NCBI GenBank assembly: GCA_903854725.1
Contig: CAINWZ010000004.1
Span: 1-44,654 of the forward strand
Source: an uncultured Bacteroidota bacterium
Lineage (GTDB): Bacteria; Bacteroidota; Bacteroidia; Chitinophagales; Chitinophagaceae
Reading direction: 5' to 3'
DNA length: 44,654 nucleotides
This document shows, one piece after another, positions 26,112 through 34,966 of the stretch (its first letter is position 1; each line of letters opens with the position of its first letter). The notes under the pieces were generated by a model. The model made no database searches and had not been told where the DNA came from. It saw only the letters and a list, made by a program, of their open reading frames with translations. Both the position numbers and the translations under genes were made by a program.

Positions 26112-27608
26112 CTACTGTGTCATTAAGTTCTTCAACTTCTTCGATATAAAAAATAAAATGATAGACGCGGTTCCTGCCATGGCAACGAAGAACATAAAAA
26201 ACTCATGCAGGTTCGTAATTTGATAACCAGCAAAGGAAGTTGTCTTTCCATTTTCAGGATATAAAGCACTAAATACACCTGCTAATTTATTAGCGAAGGC
26301 ATTGGCTGTAAACCATACTGCCATTAATAAAGAAGCAAATTTAATGGGTGCTAATTTATTAAAAATAGCCAATCCAATAGGTGATAAACATAGTTCTCCA
26401 AAAGTGTGCATCATATACATTCCAATTAACCAAATCATACTTACTTTAATACCGGTTCCCACTCCATTCACACCCGTAGCAATCCATAAATAACCAAAAG
26501 CCAATAACATTAATCCCATGGCCATTTTAAAGGGGGAAGAAGGCTCTCTCTTTCCTAATTTAATCCATATCCATGCAACGAGTGGCGCAAGCGTCACCAC
26601 AAAAATAGAATTGAGTGATTGGAAAAAACTTGCAGGCACTTCATAAAATCCTAAATCACGTTGGGTATTTTCGGATGCAAAATAAGTAAGCGAGGCGCCA
26701 GCTTGTTCAAATGCACTCCAAAAAAAGATGACAAAAAAGGAAACAGTAAATAACACAGCTACCTTTTTCTTTTGAATAATATCTAATGATTTATCAGAAA
26801 ATATAATAAAAGCAATTAAAAGTATACAAGCCAATAATAACCAAAACAAATAGCTTACTACTTGAATATCTATATACACCAACGCAATCGTTAATAAAGA
26901 AATTAAAAATAAAAAGCCCACCATTACAGGAATTTTTTGAAACCACTTGGGAGCATCTTTTGGTGCAAGGCCAATGGCGTCACCTTCTGCATTGACCAAG
27001 TATTTTTTCTGAAATGTCATTTGCGTAATTACACTTAACAACATAGCAACGCCTCCTGCAAAAAAAGCCCATTTAAAATCTCCCGATTTCCCAGTATCCC
27101 CTACTAAACCGCAAATAGCTGGACCTAGCGCACCGCCTGTATTAATCCCCATATAAAAAATAGTATAAGAAGCGTCAATTCTTGAATCACCTTTACGATA
27201 CAATTGACCCACCATACTAGAAATATTGGGCTTAAAAAATCCATTACCTGCAATCATACAGCCTAAACCAATATAAAATAAAGGCATGGCAACTGCCCCA
27301 TTTTCATAAAAATGACCGCAAAAAAACAAGAAAAATTCGCCGATGGCCATGACCAACCCTCCTGCTATAATAGAACGGTTATTGCCCCAGTATCTATCAG
27401 CAATATATCCACCTAGAAGGGGTGTTAAATAAACCAAGCCCGTATAACTACCATACACTTGTGATGCAAAAACCTTATCAAATAGCAAAGCTTTGGTTAA
27501 GAATAAAACCAAAATCGCACGCATGCCATAATAGTTAAATCGCTCCCACATTTCTGTTGCAAACAAAACGTACAATCCTTTGGGGTGCTTTTGTGTAGTG
27601 GATGCCAT
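26112..27608 (-). CDS. Proton-dependent oligopeptide transporter (POT/PTR2 family)
   Basis: A 498-residue inner-membrane symporter for di- and tripeptides. The ExxER motif in the first helix (EMWERFNYYGMRAIL) supplies the proton-coupling residues. GGYIADRYWGNNRSI and the PTR2 signature-like FYMGINTGGALGPAICG follow. About 12-14 hydrophobic helices are visible, and the length is typical of DtpT-like proteins. It would import dipeptides that the secreted M19 dipeptidase or other peptidases produce, but no operon link exists. A 7/8 promoter-like CAAATTAA lies just upstream. It converges with acs. Confidence 0.94.
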   Translation of the reverse strand: MASTTQKHPKGLYVLFATEMWERFNYYGMRAILVLFLTKALLFDKVFASQVYGSYTGLVYLTPLLGGYIADRYWGNNRSIIAGGLVMAIGEFFLFFCGHFYENGAVAMPLFYIGLGCMIAGNGFFKPNISSMVGQLYRKGDSRIDASYTIFYMGINTGGALGPAICGLVGDTGKSGDFKWAFFAGGVAMLLSVITQMTFQKKYLVNAEGDAIGLAPKDAPKWFQKIPVMVGFLFLISLLTIALVYIDIQVVSYLFWLLLACILLIAFIIFSDKSLDIIQKKKVAVLFTVSFFVIFFWSAFEQAGASLTYFASENTQRDLGFYEVPASFFQSLNSIFVVTLAPLVAWIWIKLGKREPSSPFKMAMGLMLLAFGYLWIATGVNGVGTGIKVSMIWLIGMYMMHTFGELCLSPIGLAIFNKLAPIKFASLLMAVWFTANAFANKLAGVFSALYPENGKTTSFAGYQITNLHEFFMFFVAMAGTASIILFFISKKLKNLMTQ

Positions 27609-27662
27609 AAGTAATTGTTTTATTTAATTGACTCAAATTAATAAAATCCATTCAATAAATTT

Positions 27663-27670
27663 TACTTTCG
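27663..27670 (+). promoter_or_regulatory. Probable -7 box (TACTTTCG) of purD
   Basis: A 7/8 match to TAnnTTTG, 19 nt before the purD start codon, with nothing stronger in the 81-nt divergent gap. Confidence 0.45.
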
Positions 27671-27689
27671 TGGTGCAATCCGTTTAAAT

Positions 27690-28973
27690 ATGAATATTTT
27701 ACTCATTGGAAGTGGTGGAAGAGAAAATGCTTTGGCCTGGAAAATGGCTCAAAGTCATCAGTGTGATCAAATTTTTATAGCCCCTGGAAACCCTGGTACA
27801 GCTCAGTTTGGAACGAATTTGCCTATTGAAATCAATCAATTTGAGGCACTTAAAAAAGCGGCATTAGCACATCAAATAGAAATGATTGTCGTTGGGCCCG
27901 AGGAACCCTTGGTTAAAGGGATTTATGACTTTTTTAGCAATGACCCCTTAACAGCGCATATAAATGTTATTGGCCCTTCTGCCCAAGCAGCTCAATTAGA
28001 AGGCAGCAAAGCATTTAGCAAACACTTCATGCAAAGGCATCAAATACCCACTGCCCATTACGCCGAATTTACGATCGATAATTATGAGCAAGGCCTTGCC
28101 TACATTAGCAATCATGTGCTTCCTATTGTTTTAAAAGCAGATGGTTTAGCGGCAGGAAAAGGTGTGATTATTGCCACAACGCATCAAGAAGCCCTAACTA
28201 GTTTTAAAGAGATGTTACAAGACAAGCAGTTTGGCGAAGCCAGCTCAAAAGTAGTCATAGAGCAGTTTTTAGAGGGGATAGAAGTAAGTGTTTTTGCATT
28301 AACCGACGGGACTAACTATCAAATTATTGGACATGCCAAGGATTATAAAAGAATTGGCGAAGGTGACACCGGTTTGAATACAGGTGGCATGGGCTGTGTA
28401 AGCCCTGTTCCCTTTATGGATGAGGCTTTTATGGCTAAAGTAACATCTACTATTGTGGAGCCAACCATTAATGGAATTAAGCAGGAAGGCCTTGTATATA
28501 AAGGGTTTGTGTTTTTTGGATTGATGAATTGTGGTGGCGAGCCATATGTAATTGAATACAATTGCCGTTTGGGTGATCCAGAGACAGAAGTAATTCTACC
28601 TCGTTTACAAACAGACTTAGTAAGTCTCTTAGCCGCTGCAGATAATGGCACTTTAGAAGACGTTAATATTCAATATCATGACGAAGCTTTTGCTACTGTG
28701 ATGGCAGTAAGTGGCGGGTATCCTGGAAGCTATCAAAAAAACTTCCCCATTCAAGGAATAGAGGCTGCTCAAAAATTACCAGACACCCTTGTATTTCAAG
28801 CTGGTACTGGTTTTCAGGATAATTCAATTGTTACAAAAGGAGGCCGCGTATTAACCGTTACCGCCAATGGAACTAACCTACAAAATGCAGTGCAAAAAGC
28901 ACAAAAGGGCTTGTCAACTATTCAATTTGAAGGAATGAATTTTAGAAAAGATATTGGTTACGAATTTGCATAA
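27690..28973 (+). CDS. purD: Phosphoribosylamine-glycine ligase (GAR synthetase)
   Basis: A 427-residue ATP-grasp enzyme that joins phosphoribosylamine and glycine in step 2 of purine synthesis. The N-terminal domain starts MNILLIGSGGRENALAWKM and contains APGNPGTAQ. The ATP-grasp core has LKADGLAAGKGVIIA, GEGDTGLNTGGMG and the metal-binding end EYNCRLGDPETEVILPRL. The C-terminal domain closes with GGRVLTVTANG. Length is standard. It lies 110 nt upstream of mreB on the same strand, with no terminator visible between them, so read-through into the cell-shape operon is possible. Confidence 0.97.
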   Translation: MNILLIGSGGRENALAWKMAQSHQCDQIFIAPGNPGTAQFGTNLPIEINQFEALKKAALAHQIEMIVVGPEEPLVKGIYDFFSNDPLTAHINVIGPSAQAAQLEGSKAFSKHFMQRHQIPTAHYAEFTIDNYEQGLAYISNHVLPIVLKADGLAAGKGVIIATTHQEALTSFKEMLQDKQFGEASSKVVIEQFLEGIEVSVFALTDGTNYQIIGHAKDYKRIGEGDTGLNTGGMGCVSPVPFMDEAFMAKVTSTIVEPTINGIKQEGLVYKGFVFFGLMNCGGEPYVIEYNCRLGDPETEVILPRLQTDLVSLLAAADNGTLEDVNIQYHDEAFATVMAVSGGYPGSYQKNFPIQGIEAAQKLPDTLVFQAGTGFQDNSIVTKGGRVLTVTANGTNLQNAVQKAQKGLSTIQFEGMNFRKDIGYEFA

Positions 28974-29083
28974 AATTTTGTACGAAAAAAAGTTTGTGAA
29001 TCATTTGCAAAAAGCTTTGATTTGTAAGGATTTTAGATGAATTTTGCTTCATTCTACCTGAACTATACAAATAACAAAGAACA

Positions 29084-30109
29084 ATGGGATTATTTAATTT
29101 TTTTACACAGGAAATAGCCATGGACTTAGGCACGGCTAATACGCTTATAATTCACAACGACGAAGTAGTAGTGAATGAACCTTCTATTATTGCTTTGAAT
29201 AGGAATAATATGAAAGAAGTTTTGGGCGTTGGTAAAAAAGCATTGTTGATGCATGAAAAAACGCACGAGAGTATTAAAACAGTGCGTCCTTTAAAAGATG
29301 GCGTAATTGCCGATTTCAATGCCGCTGAATTAATGATTCGCGAATTGATGAAAATGATTTATCCAAAGAAGCCATTATTTCCACCAAGTTGGAGAATGGT
29401 TATTTGCATTCCCTCTTCCATTACAGAAGTTGAAAAAAGAGCGGTGCGTGATAGTGCTGAACAAGCAGGCGCAAAAGAAGTATATATGATTCATGAACCG
29501 ATGGCTGCTGCATTAGGAATTGGAATTGATGTTGAAGAGCCTGTAGGAAATATGATTATTGATATTGGAGGTGGTACCACTGGTATTACTGTTATTGCAT
29601 TAGCTGGAATTGTTTGTGATCAAAGTATTCGTATTGCAGGAGATGAATTTACTGCAGACATTATGGAAGCACTTAGACGTTATCATAGTTTATTAATTGG
29701 AGAACGTACGGCTGAACAAATTAAAATTCATGTGGGCGCTGCTTTAAAAGATTTAGACAATCCTCCAGATGACATGCCAGTAAACGGTCGTGACTTAGTA
29801 ACGGGGATACCTAAACAAATTATGGTTACTTATCAAGAAGTAGCAGAAGCATTAGATAAAAGTATTTTTAAAATTGAAGAGGCTATTCTAAAAGCCTTAG
29901 AAACAACACCACCAGAGTTGGCGTCAGATATATACCGTAGAGGTTTGTATTTAACAGGTGGTGGTGCACTTTTACGTGGTTTGGATAAAAGATTAAGTCA
30001 AAAAATAAAATTACCGGTGCATGTAGCAGAGGATCCACTTAAGAGTGTAGTGCGTGGAACTGGTATTGCACTTAAGAATTATCAACGCTTTCCATTTATC
30101 ATGAGATAA
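29084..30109 (+). CDS. mreB: Rod shape-determining protein MreB
   Basis: A 341-residue bacterial actin that forms membrane-bound filaments guiding the elongation machinery. The N-terminus (MGLFNFFTQE) is amphipathic and fits membrane binding. Actin-fold motifs are MDLGTANTLI (phosphate 1), VIDIGGG-like IIDIGGGTTGITV (phosphate 2) and YLTGGGALLRGLDKRL (adenosine). Length is standard. It is the first gene of mreB-mreC-mreD-mrdA-rodA. The 110-nt upstream gap has only a weak promoter-like GAATTTTG at 29039-29046. Confidence 0.97.
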   Translation: MGLFNFFTQEIAMDLGTANTLIIHNDEVVVNEPSIIALNRNNMKEVLGVGKKALLMHEKTHESIKTVRPLKDGVIADFNAAELMIRELMKMIYPKKPLFPPSWRMVICIPSSITEVEKRAVRDSAEQAGAKEVYMIHEPMAAALGIGIDVEEPVGNMIIDIGGGTTGITVIALAGIVCDQSIRIAGDEFTADIMEALRRYHSLLIGERTAEQIKIHVGAALKDLDNPPDDMPVNGRDLVTGIPKQIMVTYQEVAEALDKSIFKIEEAILKALETTPPELASDIYRRGLYLTGGGALLRGLDKRLSQKIKLPVHVAEDPLKSVVRGTGIALKNYQRFPFIMR

Positions 30110-30115
30110 TACCAA

Positions 30116-30970
30116 ATGAAGAATATCATTGGGTTCATAAGACAAAATTTTACTTTCTTTAGTTTTCTGATACTACAAATTGTGTCATTGGTCATGTTGT
30201 CTTCCAATAGCAAATCTCATGAAACTTTTTTTGGAGGTTGGAGCAATCAAGTAACTGGAGATATTAACCGCAAGTACGCGAGTTGGACTTATTTTTTTAG
30301 TTTAAAAGCAACCAACGAAAAACTAGCAGCAGAAAATGTAGCTTTAAGAAATCAATTGGCGCAAAATTTTGTACCCTTTGACACGACTAAAAAATTAGGA
30401 ACACTAATTTTAAGAAAAGATAGTTTAGAAAAAATTAGAAAATTCTATTACTACCCTGCTAAAGTAGTAGGCAATACTTTCACCCTTCAAAAAAATTATA
30501 TCATTATTGAAAGGGGTAGTTTGCAAGGCATTAAAAAAGATATGGCCGCTATTAGCCCTGATGGAAGCATTGTAGGTGTGGTTGTGGAAGTAAATGATAA
30601 TTATAGCACCATTATGAGCTTACTGCATCGTAATAGCAAAGTAAGTGCCATGTTAAAAAGAGATAAAATTGCAGGTAGTATCGAATGGGATGGTTCAGAC
30701 CCTAATATTTTAGTATTAAAAAATATATCTAAAAGTGCAGCACCTAAAATTGGAGACTCTGTAATTACAAGTCCCTATTCTTCTAATTTCCCTGCACAGT
30801 TAATGGTAGGACGTGTTGTCACTGTAATACAAGACCCTTCTAGTAATTTTTTAACATTGAATGTAAAAGCCACTACTAACTTTTTTAATTTAGAATATGT
30901 ATACTTGGTAGAAAATAGAAGAATGGAAGATCAAAAGAAAGTAATTGTAAAGGAGGTTGACAATGAATAA
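30116..30970 (+). CDS. mreC: Rod shape-determining protein MreC
   Basis: A 284-residue bitopic protein of the elongasome: one N-terminal membrane helix (about 11-28), a coiled-coil region (about 63-80, NEKLAAENVALRNQLAQN), then the periplasmic beta-rich MreC domain (NYIIIERGSLQGIKKDMAAISPDG through PAQLMVGRVVTV). It links MreB and the PBP2-RodA synthase. It begins 6 nt after mreB and overlaps mreD by 8 nt. Its 3' end carries an AAAGGAGG sequence that serves as the mreD ribosome-binding site. Confidence 0.95.
   Translation: MKNIIGFIRQNFTFFSFLILQIVSLVMLSSNSKSHETFFGGWSNQVTGDINRKYASWTYFFSLKATNEKLAAENVALRNQLAQNFVPFDTTKKLGTLILRKDSLEKIRKFYYYPAKVVGNTFTLQKNYIIIERGSLQGIKKDMAAISPDGSIVGVVVEVNDNYSTIMSLLHRNSKVSAMLKRDKIAGSIEWDGSDPNILVLKNISKSAAPKIGDSVITSPYSSNFPAQLMVGRVVTVIQDPSSNFLTLNVKATTNFFNLEYVYLVENRRMEDQKKVIVKEVDNE
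30949..30956 (+). promoter_or_regulatory. Strong Shine-Dalgarno (AAAGGAGG) for mreD
   Basis: Eight bases of perfect anti-SD complement lie 6 nt before the ATG at 30963 and inside the mreC coding sequence. This decides the mreD start over an in-frame TTG at 30957 and is unusual in a genome whose other starts mostly lack an SD. Confidence 0.75.
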
Positions 30971-31484
30971 CCTTCTTAAAAATACTACCCGATTCATTTT
31001 GTTCTTATTAGTGCAAATTGTGATTTTGAATGAAGTGCCACCCATCCACCAATTCATAACGCCTTATATTTATTTTCTCTTTTTATTATGGCTACCCTTT
31101 GGAACAAGTCGTATTGCCACAACCATCCTTGGCTTTATTTTTGGCTACTGTCTTGACTTGTTTACAAAAACTCCTGGCCTTCATGCAGCAGCTTGTAGTT
31201 TAATGGGATATCTCAGACCCATTATTTTAAATTTACTATTATCACAAGAAACTTCTGAGGAAGTGAGTAAAGAACCAAGTATTGCCACCATGGGATGGGG
31301 TCCTTATGCTTTTTATGCCTTCTCACTTACCTTTATACACCATTTCTATTTAGTATTATTAGAATGGTTGCAGTTTGGTAACTTTGGTTACTTTATCGGA
31401 AAAGTATTCTTCACTAGTATCATGAGTTTATTATTAATTTTTAGTCTAGAGCTTATAATGAACCGAAGAAAGTTAAAAAGATAA
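30963..31484 (+). CDS. mreD: Rod shape-determining protein MreD
   Basis: A 173-residue, very hydrophobic protein with about five membrane helices, matching MreD in length, topology and operon position between mreC and mrdA. Motifs are loose in this family. FGTSRIATTILGFIFGYCLDLFTKTPGLHAAACSLMGYLRP is split across the middle helices and is typical of Bacteroidota MreD. The start at ATG 30963 is set by the Shine-Dalgarno, and it overlaps mreC by 8 nt, so it is translationally coupled. Confidence 0.92.
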   Translation: MNNLLKNTTRFILFLLVQIVILNEVPPIHQFITPYIYFLFLLWLPFGTSRIATTILGFIFGYCLDLFTKTPGLHAAACSLMGYLRPIILNLLLSQETSEEVSKEPSIATMGWGPYAFYAFSLTFIHHFYLVLLEWLQFGNFGYFIGKVFFTSIMSLLLIFSLELIMNRRKLKR

Positions 31485-31487
31485 TTC

Positions 31488-33617
31488 ATGTCAATGTACA
31501 ATTCTAACCGAGGAGGTATTATTCAAATTATCATCGGCGTTATTTTTTTCTTCATCATTGCACAACTTATTAGTTTGCAAATTTTTTCAAGCAAGTATGT
31601 ATTAGCTGCTAATAACAATGCCATATTTAGAAAAATAATTTATCCAGATAGGGGTATTATTTATGATCGTAAAAAAAGAGCACTTTTAGAAAATACTATT
31701 AGCTACGATTTAGTGGTTATTCCCAATGAAGCCAAAGGTGTTGACACCGCAACCTTATGTGCTATTTTAAAAATTGATAAAGCAGCCTACACCAAAAGAA
31801 TGGTCGAGGTAATTGTTAAAAACTCTCGTGTAAAAATTGGAGTTTTTGAACCTTTTCTTTCTGCTGAATTATACGCACAGTTAACAGAAAATTTATATCG
31901 CTTCCCTGGTTTCTCTTTATCTGAACGTTCTATTCGTTCCTATCCTTATAATACTGCAGCGCATGTTTTAGGATATGTTGCAGAAGTAGATGTAAATTTT
32001 TTACAAAAGCATGGTGAAGAAGGATACGAGATGGGCGACTATGCTGGTATGACAGGCTTGGAGAAACAATACGAGTCTATCTTAATGGGTCAAAGAGGTG
32101 TAAAAAGATACTTAAGAGATAATAAGGGTAAAATTCAAGGCGCTTTTGAAAAAGGGCAATTTGATACCCTAGCCATTGCTGGTAGAAATTTATATACTAG
32201 TATGGACGTAGAAGTGCAGCAACTTGCTGAAAAATTATTACAACATAAAATAGGAAGTGTTGTAGCTTTAAATCCTAAGACAGGCAGTGTGATTGCAATG
32301 GCATCTAGTCCAGGATACAATCCTAATTTGTTAACAGGAAATCAAAGAAGAAAAACTATTGGCAGATTATTAACTGATACTGCCCGACCTATTTATAACC
32401 GTGCCATCAAAGGTCAATATCCACCTGGATCTACTTTTAAACCATTGGGCGCATTAATTGCTTTAGATGAAGGATTAATTACGCCTAGCTTTGGCTACAA
32501 TTGTTTTGGTTTATATACTTCATGCGGAGATCCTCGTAAATGCGAACATCATAATGCAGGACATGCCGCTAATTTGCAATTGGCATTAGCCAACTCTTGC
32601 AACTCTTACTTCTTACAAGTATTTAGAATGGCCATTGATAATCCAAAATATCATAATGCAAAATTGGGTTATTTAAAATGGAAAGAATATATGAATAGCT
32701 TTGGCTTAGGAAGAAAATTAGGAATTGATTTGCCCAGTGAAAATAGAGCCAACATACCTGATACTGCGCAATACAATAAAGATTTTGGTGGAGCTAAATA
32801 TTGGAATAGTTGTTACATGTTAACTTTAGGTATTGGTCAAGACAGAATGACGAGCACCCCCTTACAATTAGCCAATGCGATGGCATTTATTGCAAATAAA
32901 GGTTATTACTACACGCCTCATTTTATTGATAGTGTGGAAGAAGAAGATGATAGAGATAAAGAATTATTAGTCAACTTTCGCACAAAACAAGAGGTCACCA
33001 AAATACCTACTGAATATTTTGATATAATAAAAGAAGGAATGCATGGTGTAACTGTTTTTGGAACTGCAGCATTTATTAAAGTACCAGGTCATGAATTTTG
33101 TGCTAAAACAGGAACCGCACAAAATCCGCATGGAAAAAATCACTCTTTATTTGTTTGCTTCGCACCCAAAGACAATCCTACCATTGCAGTGGCTGTAGTA
33201 GTTGAAAATGCTGGCTTTGGCGCTACTTGGGCAGGACCTATTGCAGGATTAGTGATGGAGAAATATTTAAACGACACGCTTACTAAAGAAAGTAAAACAA
33301 AAGTAGATTACTTATCTAATGTAGATTTAATGCCAGCTGCCATTAAACAATGGTATGTACAAAATAATAAAACTGAAATGTTAACGCCCATTGAATATAA
33401 CAATGATGAATTAGCAGATATTTGGGATATGGAAATGGTATCAGAAGTCGCGCCTATTAAACCCAAAGTGGATACACTGAAAAAAATGGATACACTAACC
33501 AAGCCTATTCCCCCTGCGGCGCCAGTGCCAAAAACAAAATCGTCTAAGGAAAACGCATTAAATCCAAAACTAAAAAAGAAAAAAGTAAATAGTAAATTAA
33601 CGAATGTCAGCATCTAG
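31488..33617 (+). CDS. mrdA: Penicillin-binding protein 2 (elongasome transpeptidase)
   Basis: A 709-residue class B PBP that crosslinks peptidoglycan during elongation, paired with RodA. One membrane helix is near the N-terminus (about 11-30). The dimerisation domain follows (YPDRGIIYDRK). The transpeptidase has S315-TFK (catalytic serine and lysine), an SxN-type SCN in ANSCNSYFL, and K540-TG in AKTGTAQNPHG. After the enzyme domain comes a tail of about 60 residues rich in Lys and Pro (from about 648) that typical PBP2 proteins lack or keep short. Its last 14 nt overlap the start of rodA. Confidence 0.95.
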   Translation: MSMYNSNRGGIIQIIIGVIFFFIIAQLISLQIFSSKYVLAANNNAIFRKIIYPDRGIIYDRKKRALLENTISYDLVVIPNEAKGVDTATLCAILKIDKAAYTKRMVEVIVKNSRVKIGVFEPFLSAELYAQLTENLYRFPGFSLSERSIRSYPYNTAAHVLGYVAEVDVNFLQKHGEEGYEMGDYAGMTGLEKQYESILMGQRGVKRYLRDNKGKIQGAFEKGQFDTLAIAGRNLYTSMDVEVQQLAEKLLQHKIGSVVALNPKTGSVIAMASSPGYNPNLLTGNQRRKTIGRLLTDTARPIYNRAIKGQYPPGSTFKPLGALIALDEGLITPSFGYNCFGLYTSCGDPRKCEHHNAGHAANLQLALANSCNSYFLQVFRMAIDNPKYHNAKLGYLKWKEYMNSFGLGRKLGIDLPSENRANIPDTAQYNKDFGGAKYWNSCYMLTLGIGQDRMTSTPLQLANAMAFIANKGYYYTPHFIDSVEEEDDRDKELLVNFRTKQEVTKIPTEYFDIIKEGMHGVTVFGTAAFIKVPGHEFCAKTGTAQNPHGKNHSLFVCFAPKDNPTIAVAVVVENAGFGATWAGPIAGLVMEKYLNDTLTKESKTKVDYLSNVDLMPAAIKQWYVQNNKTEMLTPIEYNNDELADIWDMEMVSEVAPIKPKVDTLKKMDTLTKPIPPAAPVPKTKSSKENALNPKLKKKKVNSKLTNVSI

Positions 33618-34950
33618 CAATAATAATAATTTTTCAAAGGGAACAGACCTAGCGGTAATTGTGCTCTATCTAATAATGGTAGCTATTGGCATTATGTGCG
33701 TTTTTATGGTGGAATACAACCCAAATCTGGATTGGAGTAATTCTTTTTTAACTGCTAAAACCAACTATAGTAAACAAATATATTTTGCTATCTTTTGTGC
33801 CTTTGTAGCTATTTTTATTTTACTCATTGATAGTAAGTTGTTTACGGCGCTCGCTAATATCTCTTATGTTTTGGGTATTTTATTAATGTTGGCCACTTTT
33901 GTTTTGGGTAAAAATATTAATGGCTCTAAAAGTTGGATACCCATTGCTGGTGGATTTAATTTACAACCCGCTGAATTATGTAAAATCTTTACTGCCTTAA
34001 TTTTAGCGAAATTTATTTCCAAGCCTGAAACAGATTTTACTAAATTGAAGTCCCATATAATTGCAGGATTCATGATAGCCCTACCTGCTGTATTATCTAT
34101 TATGCAACACGAAATGGGCCTGGCTTTAGTGTATAGCGCTTTTATATTTGCCATGTATCGAGAAGGACTGCCGCCTGTAATACTAGTCATTTTACTTTCA
34201 TTTGCCATATTGGTAATTGCTACCTTATTACTAGAACCCTCTACACTCGCTATCATCATAACTGCTATTGCAGGTTTGGTTATTGCCAACATGATTAAAA
34301 GATTCAAACGCAATAAAAATAATATTATAATGGTAATTGCCATTTGGGCAATGTGTTTTGGCACTGTTCGATTCGCAGTACCTTATATATTTAATAATGT
34401 ATTTGAATGTTACCAAAGTACTCGTATTTATAGTATGATAGGTAAAGAATATGATTGCTCTTTAAATAAAAAATCTGCATCCTCTACAACTTTAAAAAAA
34501 AGCAAGAAGCCAGATGACTATAATGTAAAGCAAAGTAAAATTGCCATAGGTTCTGGCGGCTTTTGGGGAAGAGGATTTTTAAAAGGAACGCAAACAAGAG
34601 GTAAATATGTTCCAGAACAACATACCGATTTTATTTTCACCTCCTTAGGGGAAGCTTTTGGATTTGTAGGCACTTTTACATTCTTAGCATTGTATTTATT
34701 TTTCTTGTTTAGGTTAATAAGAATAGCAGAAAGGCAGAGAAGTACTTTTTCAAGAGTCTATGCATATAGTGTGGTAGGTATTTTCTTTTTTCATATTGCA
34801 GTCAATATATGTATGACTATTGGGTTATTCCCTGTAGTAGGTATTCCACTACCTTTAATAAGTTATGGCGGATCATCTTTACTTACTTTTACCACTCTTT
34901 TATTTATTTTATTAAGATTAGACGCAGATAGGCAGATGGTGCTTCGTTAA
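33604..34950 (+). CDS. rodA: Rod shape-determining protein RodA (SEDS glycosyltransferase)
   Basis: A 448-residue polytopic SEDS protein that polymerises lipid II into glycan strands for cell elongation. About ten membrane helices are visible. Conserved segments are GSKSWIPIAGGFNLQPAELCK (SEDS motif, split over residues 102-122), MQHEMGLALVY, HTDFIFTSLGEAFGFVG and the C-terminal GIPLPLISYGGSSLLT. A polar loop of about 50 residues lies before the IAIGSGGFWGRG motif, somewhat longer than in E. coli RodA. It overlaps mrdA by 14 nt, giving tight coupling of the synthase pair. Confidence 0.95.
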   Translation: MSASSNNNNFSKGTDLAVIVLYLIMVAIGIMCVFMVEYNPNLDWSNSFLTAKTNYSKQIYFAIFCAFVAIFILLIDSKLFTALANISYVLGILLMLATFVLGKNINGSKSWIPIAGGFNLQPAELCKIFTALILAKFISKPETDFTKLKSHIIAGFMIALPAVLSIMQHEMGLALVYSAFIFAMYREGLPPVILVILLSFAILVIATLLLEPSTLAIIITAIAGLVIANMIKRFKRNKNNIIMVIAIWAMCFGTVRFAVPYIFNNVFECYQSTRIYSMIGKEYDCSLNKKSASSTTLKKSKKPDDYNVKQSKIAIGSGGFWGRGFLKGTQTRGKYVPEQHTDFIFTSLGEAFGFVGTFTFLALYLFFLFRLIRIAERQRSTFSRVYAYSVVGIFFFHIAVNICMTIGLFPVVGIPLPLISYGGSSLLTFTTLLFILLRLDADRQMVLR

Positions 34951-34954
34951 TGCT

Positions 34955-34962
34955 TAATTTTG
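34955..34962 (+). promoter_or_regulatory. -7 box (TAATTTTG) of the second MBL gene
   Basis: A perfect TAnnTTTG box lies in the 16-nt gap after rodA and ends 4 nt before the ATG. It would give a leaderless mRNA independent of the elongasome operon. Confidence 0.6.
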
Positions 34963-34966
34963 CAAC

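Noticed and set aside
28974..29083. tRNA or small RNA upstream of mreB
   Set aside because: No cloverleaf, no stable hairpin and no promoter-terminator pair are visible in this or the other gaps.
33864..34416. Minus-strand open frames inside rodA
   Set aside because: They are antisense to a well-conserved SEDS protein; the residues look like a complement shadow of membrane helices.
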